The notes under the pieces were generated by a model, which was not told where the DNA came from, did not search any database, and saw only the letters and a program-made list of their open reading frames with translations. Source: Mycolicibacterium porcinum (GTDB lineage: Bacteria > Actinomycetota > Actinomycetes > Mycobacteriales > Mycobacteriaceae). Taken from it: DNA of 26,414 nt. The stretch is taken from assembly GCA_001942045.1 (NCBI GenBank), contig MSTD01000033.1:11257-37670 (forward strand). Reading direction: 5' to 3'. Made by a program: the position numbers and the translations under genes. Shown here one piece after another: positions 9,368-16,328 of the stretch. Position 1 is the first letter of the stretch, and each line of letters opens with the position of its first letter.

Positions 9368-10138
9368 TCAGTGACTCCCGCAGGCCGGGCAGTCGTCACG
9401 GGGCGGACGTGGATCGCGCGGATTGTCCGGGTCGGGATCGCCGAACCACCGCGACGGCTCATGCTCGGCGTAGGTGTCGTGCCAGGACCACCATTCGTAC
9501 GGCTTGGTCTGCGGGTATCCGGGCGGGGAATCCTCCCAGGTCTCCTGACGGCCGAGCGCGGTCATGTCCAGGAAGTTCCAGGTATTGACGAAGGCCTCGT
9601 CGCCTCGGTTGTCGATGAAGTAGGTGCGGAAGATCCGGTCCCCGTCACGGATGAACGCGTTGGTGCCGTGCCATTCGTCGACGTCGAAGTCGACGTCGAA
9701 CTCCGCACCGGGGCGGGGGACCATGGTGTACCAGGGATGGGTCCATCCCATGCGCGCCTTGATCCGGGCGATGTCGGTCTGCGACCCGCGGGAGGCGTAG
9801 ACGAGGGTGGTGTCGCGGGCGTTGAGATGGGCGAGGTTGCCGATGTGGTCGGCCATCAGTGAACAGCCGACACACCCGTGCTCGGGCCAGTCGTCCACCC
9901 CCGGATCGAGGAAGGCGCGGTAGACGATCAGCTGACGACGCCCGGCGAACAGGTCGAGCAGGGTGGCCGTCCCCTCGGGGCCGTCGAACTCGTAGTCCTT
10001 GTCCACCGGCGTCCACGGCATCCGCCGGCGCAGTGCCGCCAGGCGGTCCCGGGCCCGGGTGAATTCCTTTTCCTTGACCAGCATTTCGTCGAGTGCGGCC
10101 TGCCATTCGGTGGCCGGAACGATCGGTGGATTCTTCAC
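9368..10138 (-). CDS. DUF899 thioredoxin-like family protein
   Basis: 256 residues typical of the DUF899 family (thioredoxin-like fold): EKEFTRARDRLAALRRRMPW, then GRRQLIVYRAFL, and a central HGCVGCSLMADH with C89-x-x-C92. Family members are often called dithiol-disulfide oxidoreductase-like, but function is unproven. An extra CPAC (C250, C253) lies almost at the C-terminus. Translation starts at GTG 10138 with GGGAG (10144-10148, minus strand) 5 nt away. It is divergently arranged with the ArsR/SRPBCC pair, and one of the two putative ArsR operators lies 40 bp upstream. That makes regulation by ArsR plausible. ArsR, AHSA1 and DUF899 genes recur as neighbours in actinobacteria by my recollection. 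Confidence 0.85.
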   Translation of the reverse strand: MKNPPIVPATEWQAALDEMLVKEKEFTRARDRLAALRRRMPWTPVDKDYEFDGPEGTATLLDLFAGRRQLIVYRAFLDPGVDDWPEHGCVGCSLMADHIGNLAHLNARDTTLVYASRGSQTDIARIKARMGWTHPWYTMVPRPGAEFDVDFDVDEWHGTNAFIRDGDRIFRTYFIDNRGDEAFVNTWNFLDMTALGRQETWEDSPPGYPQTKPYEWWSWHDTYAEHEPSRWFGDPDPDNPRDPRPPRDDCPACGSH

Positions 10139-10177
10139 GGCTACTCCCGTCGTCGGTTCGTACGGTTTCCGTCAAAC

Positions 10178-10197
10178 ATTCAACATGTCTGTTGAAT
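10178..10197. promoter_or_regulatory. Putative ArsR operator 1 (perfect 8-bp inverted repeat)
   Basis: ATTCAACA (10178-10185), spacer TGTC, TGTTGAAT (10190-10197): the arms are perfectly complementary. The core TTCAAC-N6-GTTGAA has the same spacing as a second site at 10234-10249. It lies between the divergent DUF899 and arsR genes, which suggests binding by the adjacent ArsR dimer. Confidence 0.65.
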
Positions 10198-10228
10198 ATC
10201 TCTCCTTCAGCGAACCACGGCCGACGGC

Positions 10229-10249
10229 TATAGTCAACAAGGTGGTTGA
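10229..10249 (+). promoter_or_regulatory. arsR leaderless promoter with overlapping operator 2
   Basis: The -10 box TATAGT (10229-10234) is 7 nt before GTG 10242. A weak -35 candidate TTCAGC (10206-10211) lies 17 nt upstream of it. TCAAC (10234-10238), N6, GTTGA (10245-10249) repeats the core of operator 1 and spans the predicted transcription start. Binding there would block the promoter, as in autoregulation. Confidence 0.65.
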
Positions 10250-10574
10250 AGATCAGGTTTTGGATCGCGCCTACTCGGCGCTGGCCGATTCGACCCGGCG
10301 CCGGCTGCTGGAGGCCTTGCGGGAGGGTGACGCCCGCATCAGCGACCTGGCCGCCCCGTTGCCCATGACGTTCGCCGGTGTCTCGCGACATATCGGGGTG
10401 TTGGAGGCTGCCGGCCTGGTGCAGCGCGAGGTCCGCGGTCGAGAGCACTGGGTGTCGCTCAAGCAGGACGGCTTGACCATGGCCCAGCAGTGGATGACCG
10501 AGCAGACCGACTTCTGGTCGACCCGCGCGGATGCGCTGGCCGCCCGGCTACGGCGCAAGGCGGATTCCCGATGA
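10242..10574 (+). CDS. ArsR-family (SdpR-like) transcriptional repressor
   Basis: 110 residues, a single winged-helix domain: LADSTRRRLLEALREGDARISDLAAPLPMTFAGVSRHIGVLEAAGLVQREVRG, with the recognition helix around 43-56. There are no cysteines, so it is not a thiol metal sensor; it fits the ArsR subgroup paired with AHSA1/SRPBCC genes. The GTG at 10242 is chosen because the domain begins there and a TATAGT -10 box lies 7 nt upstream; the open frame further upstream runs through the promoter. Its stop overlaps the ATG of the SRPBCC gene (ATGA), so the two are coupled. It likely represses itself, and perhaps the divergent DUF899 gene, through two TCAAC-N6-GTTGA sites. Confidence 0.9.
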   Translation: MVEDQVLDRAYSALADSTRRRLLEALREGDARISDLAAPLPMTFAGVSRHIGVLEAAGLVQREVRGREHWVSLKQDGLTMAQQWMTEQTDFWSTRADALAARLRRKADSR

Positions 10575-11014
10575 CCGACGCGCCGACGGTCCGCGTGCAA
10601 CGGCTGATGCCCGCGACCCCCGACGTGGTGTTCGACGAATGGCTCGATCCCGAGTCGTTGCGGGAGTGGATGTGCCCGCGGCCGGTGTACTGCGTCGAGG
10701 TGGCCGTCGAACCCCGAGTGGGTGGGCTCGTGCGGTTCGACCTCGACGATTCGGGCTCGAGCGTGCTGATCACCGGACAGTTCCTGACGATCGACCGGCC
10801 CCGTGTGCTGCGATTCACCTGGAGCAACTCGGACTGGGCCGACCCGACCGTGGTCAGCATCGTCACCGTCGAATTCGAGCCGGCCGGCGATGGGCAGACG
10901 ATGATGTCGATCGAGCATTCCCTTTTGCCGCCAGAGGAATTCGACAATTTCCACAGCGGGTGGACGCTCACCGTCGAGCAACTGGCGGCCCGACTCGAAG
11001 ACGCCTCGACCTAG
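10571..11014 (+). CDS. SRPBCC / AHSA1-like (Aha1 C-terminal homology) protein
   Basis: 147 residues of the START-like fold: the opening VQRLMPATPDVVFDEWLDPESLREWMCP, then GGLVRFDL, LITGQFLTIDRPRVLRFTWS, TVEFEPAGDGQTMMSIEHSLLP, and the C-terminal helix HSGWTLTVEQLAARLE. Members bind hydrophobic ligands or act as Aha1-like cofactors; in ArsR-AHSA1 pairs the role is often unknown. It starts at ATG 10571 inside the arsR stop (ATGA overlap). Its TAG stop at 11012-11014 forms the first half of the -10 box of the following fatty acyl-AMP ligase gene. Confidence 0.88.
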   Translation: MTDAPTVRVQRLMPATPDVVFDEWLDPESLREWMCPRPVYCVEVAVEPRVGGLVRFDLDDSGSSVLITGQFLTIDRPRVLRFTWSNSDWADPTVVSIVTVEFEPAGDGQTMMSIEHSLLPPEEFDNFHSGWTLTVEQLAARLEDAST

Positions 11015-11017
11015 ACT
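11012..11017 (+). promoter_or_regulatory. -10 box TAGACT of the fatty acyl-AMP ligase gene
   Basis: TAGACT is followed by GCGGGC and then ATG 11024, the leaderless pattern. Its first three bases are the stop codon of the SRPBCC gene. It is identical to the -10 box at 2669. Confidence 0.55.
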
Positions 11018-11023
11018 GCGGGC

Positions 11024-12862
11024 ATGGAGAGCGGCACTCAGGTTCAGTACGAGGCCCCGGCAGGCCTGCTCCGCATCGAGGACTGCCTGGACGAGAACGG
11101 CGGCATCGTGCTGCCCCCGGGCACCACCCTGATATCGCTGATCGACCGCAACATCGCGCACGTTCCAGACCTGGTCGCCTACCGCTACCTCGATCACAGC
11201 CACGCCACCGAAGAGGTCATCGAGCTGACCTGGACCCAGCTGGGCGTGCGGCTGCGGGCCGTCGCGGCGCGGCTGCAACAGGTCGCCGGGCGCGGTGACC
11301 GCATCGCCATCCTGGCGCCGCAGGGGCTCGACTATGTCGTCGGGTTCTTCGCGGCGATCAAGGCCGGCAACATCGCGGTGCCGCTGTTCGCGCCGGAACT
11401 GCAGGGGCACGCCGAACGCCTCGAGACCGCGCTCCTGGACTCCCGGCCGACCACGGTGCTCACCACCGCCGCGGGCGAGGCCGCGGTGCGGGAGTTCCTC
11501 GCGAAGATGCCCGACAGCGTGCGCCCCCGGGTCGAGCTCATCGATGAGGTACCCGATTCAGCGGGCGACGCATTCACCCCGATCCCGGTCGACCCCGACG
11601 ACATCTCCCACCTGCAGTACACCTCGGGCTCGACGCGTCCACCGGTCGGTGTGGAGATCACCCACCGCGCGGTCGGCACCAACCTGCTGCAGATGATCCT
11701 GTCCATCGATCTGCTGAACCGGAACACCCACGGCCTCAGCTGGTTACCGCTCTATCACGACATGGGTCTGTCGATGATCGGGTTTCCCGCGGTCTACGGC
11801 GGGCACTCGACACTGATGTCACCGACGGCGTTCATCCGCCGCCCCCAGCGCTGGATCCGGGCGTTGTCCGACGCCTCGAAACAGGGCCGCGTGATCACCG
11901 CCGCACCGAACTTCGCCTACGAATGGACCGCGCAGCGCGGTGTTCCCGCGGCGGGGGAGGACATCGACCTGAGCAACGTGGTGCTCATTATCGGCTCCGA
12001 GCCGGTAAACCCCGAGGTGATAACGGCATTCAACGAGGCGTTCGCGCCCCACGGGCTGCCGCCGACGGCGTTCAAGCCGTCGTACGGCATCGCCGAGGCG
12101 ACGCTGCTGATCTCGACGATCGCTCCGGCCGAGCAGGCGTCAGTGGTCTACTTCGACCGCGAGGAGCTCGCGGTCGGTCGGGCCGTGCGCGTCGACGCTC
12201 ACGCCGAAGGGGCTGTCGCCCACGTCGCGTGTGGCCACCCGGCCCGCAGTTTGTGGGCGGTGATCGTCGATCCCGCGACGGCCGAGGAGGTAGCCGACGG
12301 TCGGGTCGGGGAGATCTGGCTGCACGGCGACAACGTCGGTCGCGGTTACTGGGGGCGCTCGGAGGAGACACGGACGGTGTTCGGGGTGTCGCTGCGCTCC
12401 CGGCTGGGCTCGGGAAGTCACGCCGAAGGGCTTCCCGAGGACGCGACGTGGCTGCGCACCGGCGATCTCGGGGTGTATTTCGACGGGCAGTTCTACGTGA
12501 CCGGCCGGATGGCCGACCTCGTCCAGATCGACGGGCGCAGCCACTACCCGCAGGACATCGAGGCCACGGTGGCAGACGCCTCGCCGTTGGTGCGACGCGG
12601 CTACGTCACGGCCTTCACGGTGCCCACCGACGGCGACGGTGCCGGATTGGTGGTGATCGCCGAACGCGCGGCCCGCACCAACCGCGCCGATCCCGACGAG
12701 GCCGGCGAGGCCATCCGCGCGGCGGTGGCCGCCCGACACGGCCTGACCGTCGCGGATCTGCGGTTCCTTCCCGCAGGTGCGATCCCGCGGACCACGAGCG
12801 GCAAGCTGGCCCGGTTGGCCTGTCGCAGCGAGTATCTGGCGGGCACATTGGGCGTGCGGTGA
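11024..12862 (+). CDS. Fatty acyl-AMP ligase (FAAL, FadD-type)
   Basis: 612 residues, the length of mycobacterial FAALs. These activate fatty acids as acyl-adenylates for transfer to a polyketide synthase or carrier protein rather than CoA. Seen: LQYTSGSTRPPVGVEITH (197-214), SWLPLYHDMGL (239-249), AAFxRRPxRW-like TAFIRRPQRW, SYGIAEAT (353-360), WLRTGDLG, and C-terminal RTTSGKLARL. The extended region after SYGIAEAT with AVGRAVRVDA is the FAAL-specific layout. It is leaderless from ATG 11024. No polyketide synthase, NRPS or acyl carrier gene lies in the window, so its partner must be elsewhere. It resembles the FadD21/26/32 group, but I cannot assign a number. FAAL versus CoA ligase is inferred from motifs. 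Confidence 0.88.
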   Translation: MESGTQVQYEAPAGLLRIEDCLDENGGIVLPPGTTLISLIDRNIAHVPDLVAYRYLDHSHATEEVIELTWTQLGVRLRAVAARLQQVAGRGDRIAILAPQGLDYVVGFFAAIKAGNIAVPLFAPELQGHAERLETALLDSRPTTVLTTAAGEAAVREFLAKMPDSVRPRVELIDEVPDSAGDAFTPIPVDPDDISHLQYTSGSTRPPVGVEITHRAVGTNLLQMILSIDLLNRNTHGLSWLPLYHDMGLSMIGFPAVYGGHSTLMSPTAFIRRPQRWIRALSDASKQGRVITAAPNFAYEWTAQRGVPAAGEDIDLSNVVLIIGSEPVNPEVITAFNEAFAPHGLPPTAFKPSYGIAEATLLISTIAPAEQASVVYFDREELAVGRAVRVDAHAEGAVAHVACGHPARSLWAVIVDPATAEEVADGRVGEIWLHGDNVGRGYWGRSEETRTVFGVSLRSRLGSGSHAEGLPEDATWLRTGDLGVYFDGQFYVTGRMADLVQIDGRSHYPQDIEATVADASPLVRRGYVTAFTVPTDGDGAGLVVIAERAARTNRADPDEAGEAIRAAVAARHGLTVADLRFLPAGAIPRTTSGKLARLACRSEYLAGTLGVR

Positions 12863-12888
12863 CCACGTGTCGCGGGCATGCTGCTCCT

Positions 12889-13344
12889 ATGAGCAGAGAC
12901 GAGATCACCGCTGCGATCGTGGAAGCCCGGCTGACCAAGGGCCTGACGTGGCAGCAGTTGGCCGATGCCATCGACAAACCCGTGGTGTGGACGGTGTCCG
13001 CGTTGCTCGGGCAGCACCCGGTGCCGGTCGAATCCGGCAGGATCATCGCGGAGCTGCTGGGCCTGGACGAGTCGGTGGTTCCGGTGCTGGCCGCGGTGCC
13101 GATGCGCGGTGGATTGCCGACCGCGGTACCCACCGATCCCACGATCTACCGGTTCTACGAGGCGCTGCAGGTCTACGGCGGTGCGCTCAAGGAACTCATC
13201 CACGAGCAATTCGGGGACGGCATCATGAGTGCCATCAACTTCAGCATCGACGTGCAACGCAAATCGCACCCTTCCGGCGACCGGGTGGTGGTGACGTTCG
13301 ACGGCAAGTTCCTGCCGTACGACTGGACTGCCGCCGACGAGTAG
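12889..13344 (+). CDS. cynS: Cyanate hydratase (cyanase)
   Basis: 151 residues. It decomposes cyanate with bicarbonate to ammonia and CO2, as a cytoplasmic decamer in E. coli. The N-terminal helical domain (LTKGLTWQQLADAIDKPVVW) is followed by the catalytic domain. R88 (TIYRFYE), E91 and S114 (GIMSAINF) match E. coli R96, E99 and S122 with a constant offset of 8. The C-terminus DGKFLPYDW is conserved. ATG 12889 begins the family sequence, with no Shine-Dalgarno site. CATGCT 6 nt upstream is a one-mismatch -10 box, so it may be leaderless. It is 26 bp after the FAAL gene and has no cynT/cynX or carbonic anhydrase beside it. Confidence 0.96.
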   Translation: MSRDEITAAIVEARLTKGLTWQQLADAIDKPVVWTVSALLGQHPVPVESGRIIAELLGLDESVVPVLAAVPMRGGLPTAVPTDPTIYRFYEALQVYGGALKELIHEQFGDGIMSAINFSIDVQRKSHPSGDRVVVTFDGKFLPYDWTAADE

Positions 13345-13354
13345 CACCCGCTGC

Positions 13355-13360
13355 TAGCGT
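13355..13360 (+). promoter_or_regulatory. -10 box TAGCGT, leaderless promoter
   Basis: TAGCGT, then GCGGGC (6 nt), then GTG 13367, with no ribosome binding site. The same GCGGGC linker is found before the FAAL start at 11024. Confidence 0.55.
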
Positions 13361-13366
13361 GCGGGC

Positions 13367-14023
13367 GTGAGCCAGTTCTCCGATTCGTGGGCCGCGCTGC
13401 GGGCGGCGGTGGCCGGGCTCAGGCCCGACGACTTCGAACAGCCCTCGGGCTGCGCCGGTTGGCTGGTCCGAGACCTGGTGTGCCACCTCATCATTGACGC
13501 CCAGGATGTCCTGATCACGCTGGCCACCCCAGCCGATGCAGAGCCGACCCGCAATGCGCTGACCTATTGGCAAGTGTCCGGCACGCCGCCCGACGGCGAG
13601 GATCCGTTGGCGGCGCTGACCGTCCGACTGGCCGCTGCGTATGAGGATTCGGACCTGCTCAAGTTCCATCTGGACGATGTGGGTTCGGCCGCCGGGCGCG
13701 CGGCCGACCTGGCCGACCCCGGCCTGCGGGTCGCCACACAGGAGCAGGTCCTCAGCGTCGGGGACTACCTGGACGCCTATGTTCTGGAATGGACGCTGCA
13801 CCACCTTGACCTGGTGGCGCATCTACCGGTCACGGTCGGACCACCGGTGGCTGGCCTGGCCCGATCACGCGCGATGCTCGGGGACATCACCGGTGTCCGG
13901 TTCCCGGCGGAGTTCTCGGACAGCGACGTCCTCCGGGTAGGGACGGGCCGGCGGGCTCCGACGGATGCGGAGCGCACCGCGCTGGGGGCGACGGTGGCGC
14001 GGCTGCCGTTCGTCCTGGGTTGA
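13367..14023 (+). CDS. Mycothiol-dependent maleylpyruvate isomerase-family protein (DinB-like)
   Basis: 218 residues with the MDMPI N-terminal domain: GWLVRDLVCHL (H40) and LEWTLHHLDL (E141, H145). These reproduce the His/Glu/His metal triad of the mycothiol-dependent maleylpyruvate isomerase of Corynebacterium, including the Glu to His +4 spacing. The family uses mycothiol, the actinobacterial thiol, in isomerisation or detoxification reactions, but most members have unknown substrates. A shorter C-terminal domain (about 160-218, RFPAEFSDSDVLRVGTG) is present. It starts leaderless at GTG 13367. No gentisate-pathway genes lie nearby, so the maleylpyruvate reaction itself is unlikely to be its job. 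Confidence 0.82.
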   Translation: MSQFSDSWAALRAAVAGLRPDDFEQPSGCAGWLVRDLVCHLIIDAQDVLITLATPADAEPTRNALTYWQVSGTPPDGEDPLAALTVRLAAAYEDSDLLKFHLDDVGSAAGRAADLADPGLRVATQEQVLSVGDYLDAYVLEWTLHHLDLVAHLPVTVGPPVAGLARSRAMLGDITGVRFPAEFSDSDVLRVGTGRRAPTDAERTALGATVARLPFVLG

Positions 14024-14096
14024 CGGCTGACGCTGGTCAATCGGGCCCCGACGGTCGATGATTGGCTGATATCAGACGGCGACGTAAGGGATCTCC

Positions 14097-15110
14097 ATGG
14101 CTACTCATCGAGCGGTTCACGTCCAGTCCTCCGGCGGAGCTCTGGAACTTGTTGATGCCCAAACACTCTCGCCGGATCGCGGGCAGGTGCGGGTGGCCGT
14201 GGCCGCGTGCGGGGTCTGCGGTACCGATCAGGCCATCATCAACGGTGGGTTTCCGGGTATGACCTGGCCGGTGACCCCGGGCCACGAGATCGCCGGAACC
14301 GTCGCCGAAGTCGGCGCGGGGGTCACCGATTTCGCGGTAGGGCATCGCGTCGCCGTGGGTTGGTTCGGCGGGCACTGCGGGGTCTGTATCCCGTGTCGCA
14401 AGGGCCTGTTCATCCATTGCGTGACGGGGCAGATCCCCAGCCTGCACTACCCGGGGGGCTACGCGGAATCGGTGACGGTACCTGCCAATGCGCTCGCCCG
14501 GATCCCCGACGAACTGTCGTTCGCCGAGGCCGCCCCGATGGGGTGCGCGGGCGTGACGACCTATAACGCGCTTCGCCACACCCGCGCGCTCCCCGGCGAC
14601 GTGGTTGCCGTGCTCGGCGTCGGTGGCCTGGGCCATCTCGGCGTGCAGTTCGCCAACGCGATGGGCTTCGAGACGGTCGCGATCGCCCGTGGCACCGGCA
14701 AGGAGGCGGACGCCCGTTCGCTGGGGGCCAGGCACTACATCGATTCGACCGCCGGGGACGTCGGCGCAGCCCTGCGCGACTTGGGCGGTGCGGCAGTGGT
14801 TCTGGCGACGGTCGGCAATTCCCAGGCGATGGCGGACACGGTCAGCGGGCTGGCTCCGCGTGGCGAACTGGTGGCGATCGGGGTGTCGGCGGATCCGTTG
14901 CCGATCAGCCCGGTGCAGCTGATCCAGCCCGCGCTGACGATCTCCGGGCACCCGTCCGGGACCGCGCGTGATGTCGAGGAGACGATGCACTTCGCGGTGC
15001 TGTCGGGCGTGCGGGCCCGGATCGAGGAGCGACCACTCGACGACGCGGCGGGCGCGTATGCGGCGATGACGCAGGGGCAGGCGCGCTACCGCATGGTCCT
15101 GACGATGTGA
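14097..15110 (+). CDS. Zinc-dependent medium-chain alcohol dehydrogenase
   Basis: 337 residues of the MDR superfamily, oxidising alcohols with NAD(P)+. Catalytic-zinc residues are C41 (CGVCGTD), H63-E64 (GHE) and C150; structural-zinc cysteines are C94, C97, C100 and C108. The nucleotide-binding motif is GVGGLG (174-179). AAGGG (14086-14090) sits 6 nt before ATG 14097, so this gene is led, unlike several neighbours. Substrate specificity cannot be read; AdhA/AdhP-like primary alcohol dehydrogenases are the nearest type. It stands alone between the isomerase-family gene and a secreted esterase. Confidence 0.93.
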   Translation: MATHRAVHVQSSGGALELVDAQTLSPDRGQVRVAVAACGVCGTDQAIINGGFPGMTWPVTPGHEIAGTVAEVGAGVTDFAVGHRVAVGWFGGHCGVCIPCRKGLFIHCVTGQIPSLHYPGGYAESVTVPANALARIPDELSFAEAAPMGCAGVTTYNALRHTRALPGDVVAVLGVGGLGHLGVQFANAMGFETVAIARGTGKEADARSLGARHYIDSTAGDVGAALRDLGGAAVVLATVGNSQAMADTVSGLAPRGELVAIGVSADPLPISPVQLIQPALTISGHPSGTARDVEETMHFAVLSGVRARIEERPLDDAAGAYAAMTQGQARYRMVLTM

Positions 15111-15216
15111 TCTATCCCACCCCGCTGGTCGCCCCAAGCAGGTAGCGTCGGTACTTCGTTTGCTGGATGACGAATCGGTGGGGGCCGGGATGGCGTGGAA
15201 GCGGAGGGTGACGGCT

Positions 15217-15237
15217 GCCGGAGGGGTTTTCTCCGGC
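15217..15237 (+). terminator. Perfect 7-bp stem-loop, possible terminator of the alcohol dehydrogenase gene
   Basis: GCCGGAG (15217-15223), loop GGGTTTT, CTCCGGC (15231-15237). The stem is GC-rich and perfect, but there is no downstream T-tract, which is common for mycobacterial candidates. It lies 107 nt after the dehydrogenase stop and 51 nt before the next start, so an mRNA-leader role for the next gene is the alternative. Confidence 0.4.
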
Positions 15238-15276
15238 CGGTCACGTGGTGTTGATCGGAAGTTCGCCCGCGATATC

Positions 15277-15282
15277 TACTCT
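15277..15282 (+). promoter_or_regulatory. -10 box TACTCT, leaderless promoter
   Basis: TACTCT, GCCCCG (6 nt), then GTG 15289, which opens directly into a signal peptide. This favours the GTG over the longer frame that begins at 15160. Confidence 0.5.
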
Positions 15283-15288
15283 GCCCCG

Positions 15289-16209
15289 GTGCTTTTCACG
15301 CCGGGACGGCTGACAACAGTGGTATCCGCGGCGCTGGTCGCGCTGTCGTGGTGCCTGGCCGGCGCGACGCCCGCGACCGCGGCGCCGGTACCTTCGGCGC
15401 AGATCGACTTCGGCGGCACGATGCGTACCTATCGGGTGCACCTGCCGCCCGGCGCGCCGTCGGGTCTGGTGGTCAATCTGCACGCCGCGGGATCGACCGG
15501 AGCCGACCAGGCAGCGCTCACCCATTACGACGCCGTGGCCGATGCCTATGGGTTCGCCGTGGTCTACCCCGACGGCATCGACTACAGCTGGGCCGACGGC
15601 CGCGGCGCCTCGGTACCGGATCGGCAAGGAGTCGACGACGTGGGGTTCATCGCCGCGCTGGTCGATCGTCTCGTCGCCGAGAACGGCATCCCGCGGGGCC
15701 GGGTGTATGCGACGGGCTTGTCGGCGGGCGGGTTCATGGCAAACCGCCTGGCCTGTGACCGGGCGGACCTGTTCGCGGCGATCGCGCCGGTCGCCGGCAC
15801 CCTCGGGACGAATGTGGGCTGCAGTCCGTCGCGACCCGTGTCGGTTCTGGCCAGTTACGGCACCGCCGACCCCATCGTGCCGTTCAACGGCGGGCCGATG
15901 ACGGGGCGCGGTGGCGGCAGCACGGTGGTGTCGGGGCCGGCGATGGTGGATCGGTGGCGCCAGATCAACGGCTGCCCCGCCCCGTCCGACGAGGTGCTGC
16001 CTGCCACCGGTGACGGCACCGAGACCCACCGCATCGCCTCGGACGGGTGTGCGGCCGGAACGTCGGTGGTGTTCATGCGGGTCGACGGGGGCGGGCATAC
16101 CTGGCCTGGCGTACCCGAGATCCTTCCGGTGCAGGAGGTCGGTGCCGCCAGTCGCGCGTTCGACGCCTCGGACGCCTCCGCTCAGTTCTTCGCATCCCAC
16201 GGCAGATAG
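15289..16209 (+). CDS. Secreted PHB-depolymerase / feruloyl-esterase family (CE1-like, LpqC/LpqP type) hydrolase
   Basis: 306 residues from GTG 15289. Residues 1-32 form a Sec signal peptide ending ATA-AP; no proper lipobox is present (LSWC has Trp before Cys). The alpha/beta hydrolase triad is visible: S145 in GLSAGG, D194 in GTADPIVPFNGG and H270 in DGGGHTWPG. An oxyanion-type segment NLHAAGST follows the first strands. Family members hydrolyse esters in polyhydroxyalkanoates, feruloyl polysaccharides or similar; the substrate is unknown. Cys pairs (C156/C178 and C229/C254) could form disulfides, as expected for a secreted protein. The longer in-frame reading from 15160 would bury the signal peptide, so it was not chosen. 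Confidence 0.88.
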   Translation: MLFTPGRLTTVVSAALVALSWCLAGATPATAAPVPSAQIDFGGTMRTYRVHLPPGAPSGLVVNLHAAGSTGADQAALTHYDAVADAYGFAVVYPDGIDYSWADGRGASVPDRQGVDDVGFIAALVDRLVAENGIPRGRVYATGLSAGGFMANRLACDRADLFAAIAPVAGTLGTNVGCSPSRPVSVLASYGTADPIVPFNGGPMTGRGGGSTVVSGPAMVDRWRQINGCPAPSDEVLPATGDGTETHRIASDGCAAGTSVVFMRVDGGGHTWPGVPEILPVQEVGAASRAFDASDASAQFFASHGR

Positions 16210-16224
16210 GCGCGACCGCCGAAT

Positions 16225-16270
16225 CGCGTAGTCGGCTACGCGTGTCGGCGCCGCGTGCGGGCGATACGTT
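16225..16270 (+). promoter_or_regulatory. GTAG-TCGG-CTAC palindrome with TACGTT -10 box (copy A)
   Basis: CGCGTAG (16225-16231), TCGG, CTACGCG (16236-16242) is a perfect 7-bp inverted repeat. The 12-mer GTAGTCGGCTAC (16228-16239), including its asymmetric centre, recurs at 24132. TACGTT at 16265-16270 starts 37 nt after the 12-mer begins. AGGAG (16318-16322) is the ribosome binding site of the gene at 16329. The element is 15 nt after the esterase stop, so it could alternatively terminate that gene. Confidence 0.6.
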
Positions 16271-16328
16271 CGGCGAATGCGGACAGGTGAAAGTCCTTGT
16301 GTCCGCTCCGAAATGACAGGAGTCGATC

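Noticed and set aside
8285..9862. A 525-codon open frame on the plus strand
   Set aside because: It lies antisense to the acyl-CoA synthetase and DUF899 genes, is Gly/Arg/His-rich with no family resemblance, and is a typical high-GC shadow frame.
12889..13344. Cyanase as part of the uracil/urea pathway
   Set aside because: Cyanate can form from urea, but the gene is 5.6 kb from the URC operon, on the other strand, with its own context. The link would be speculation.
15160..15288. Longer N-terminus for the secreted esterase
   Set aside because: The extra 43 residues are not conserved-looking, would hide the signal peptide, and cover the hairpin and the -10 box.
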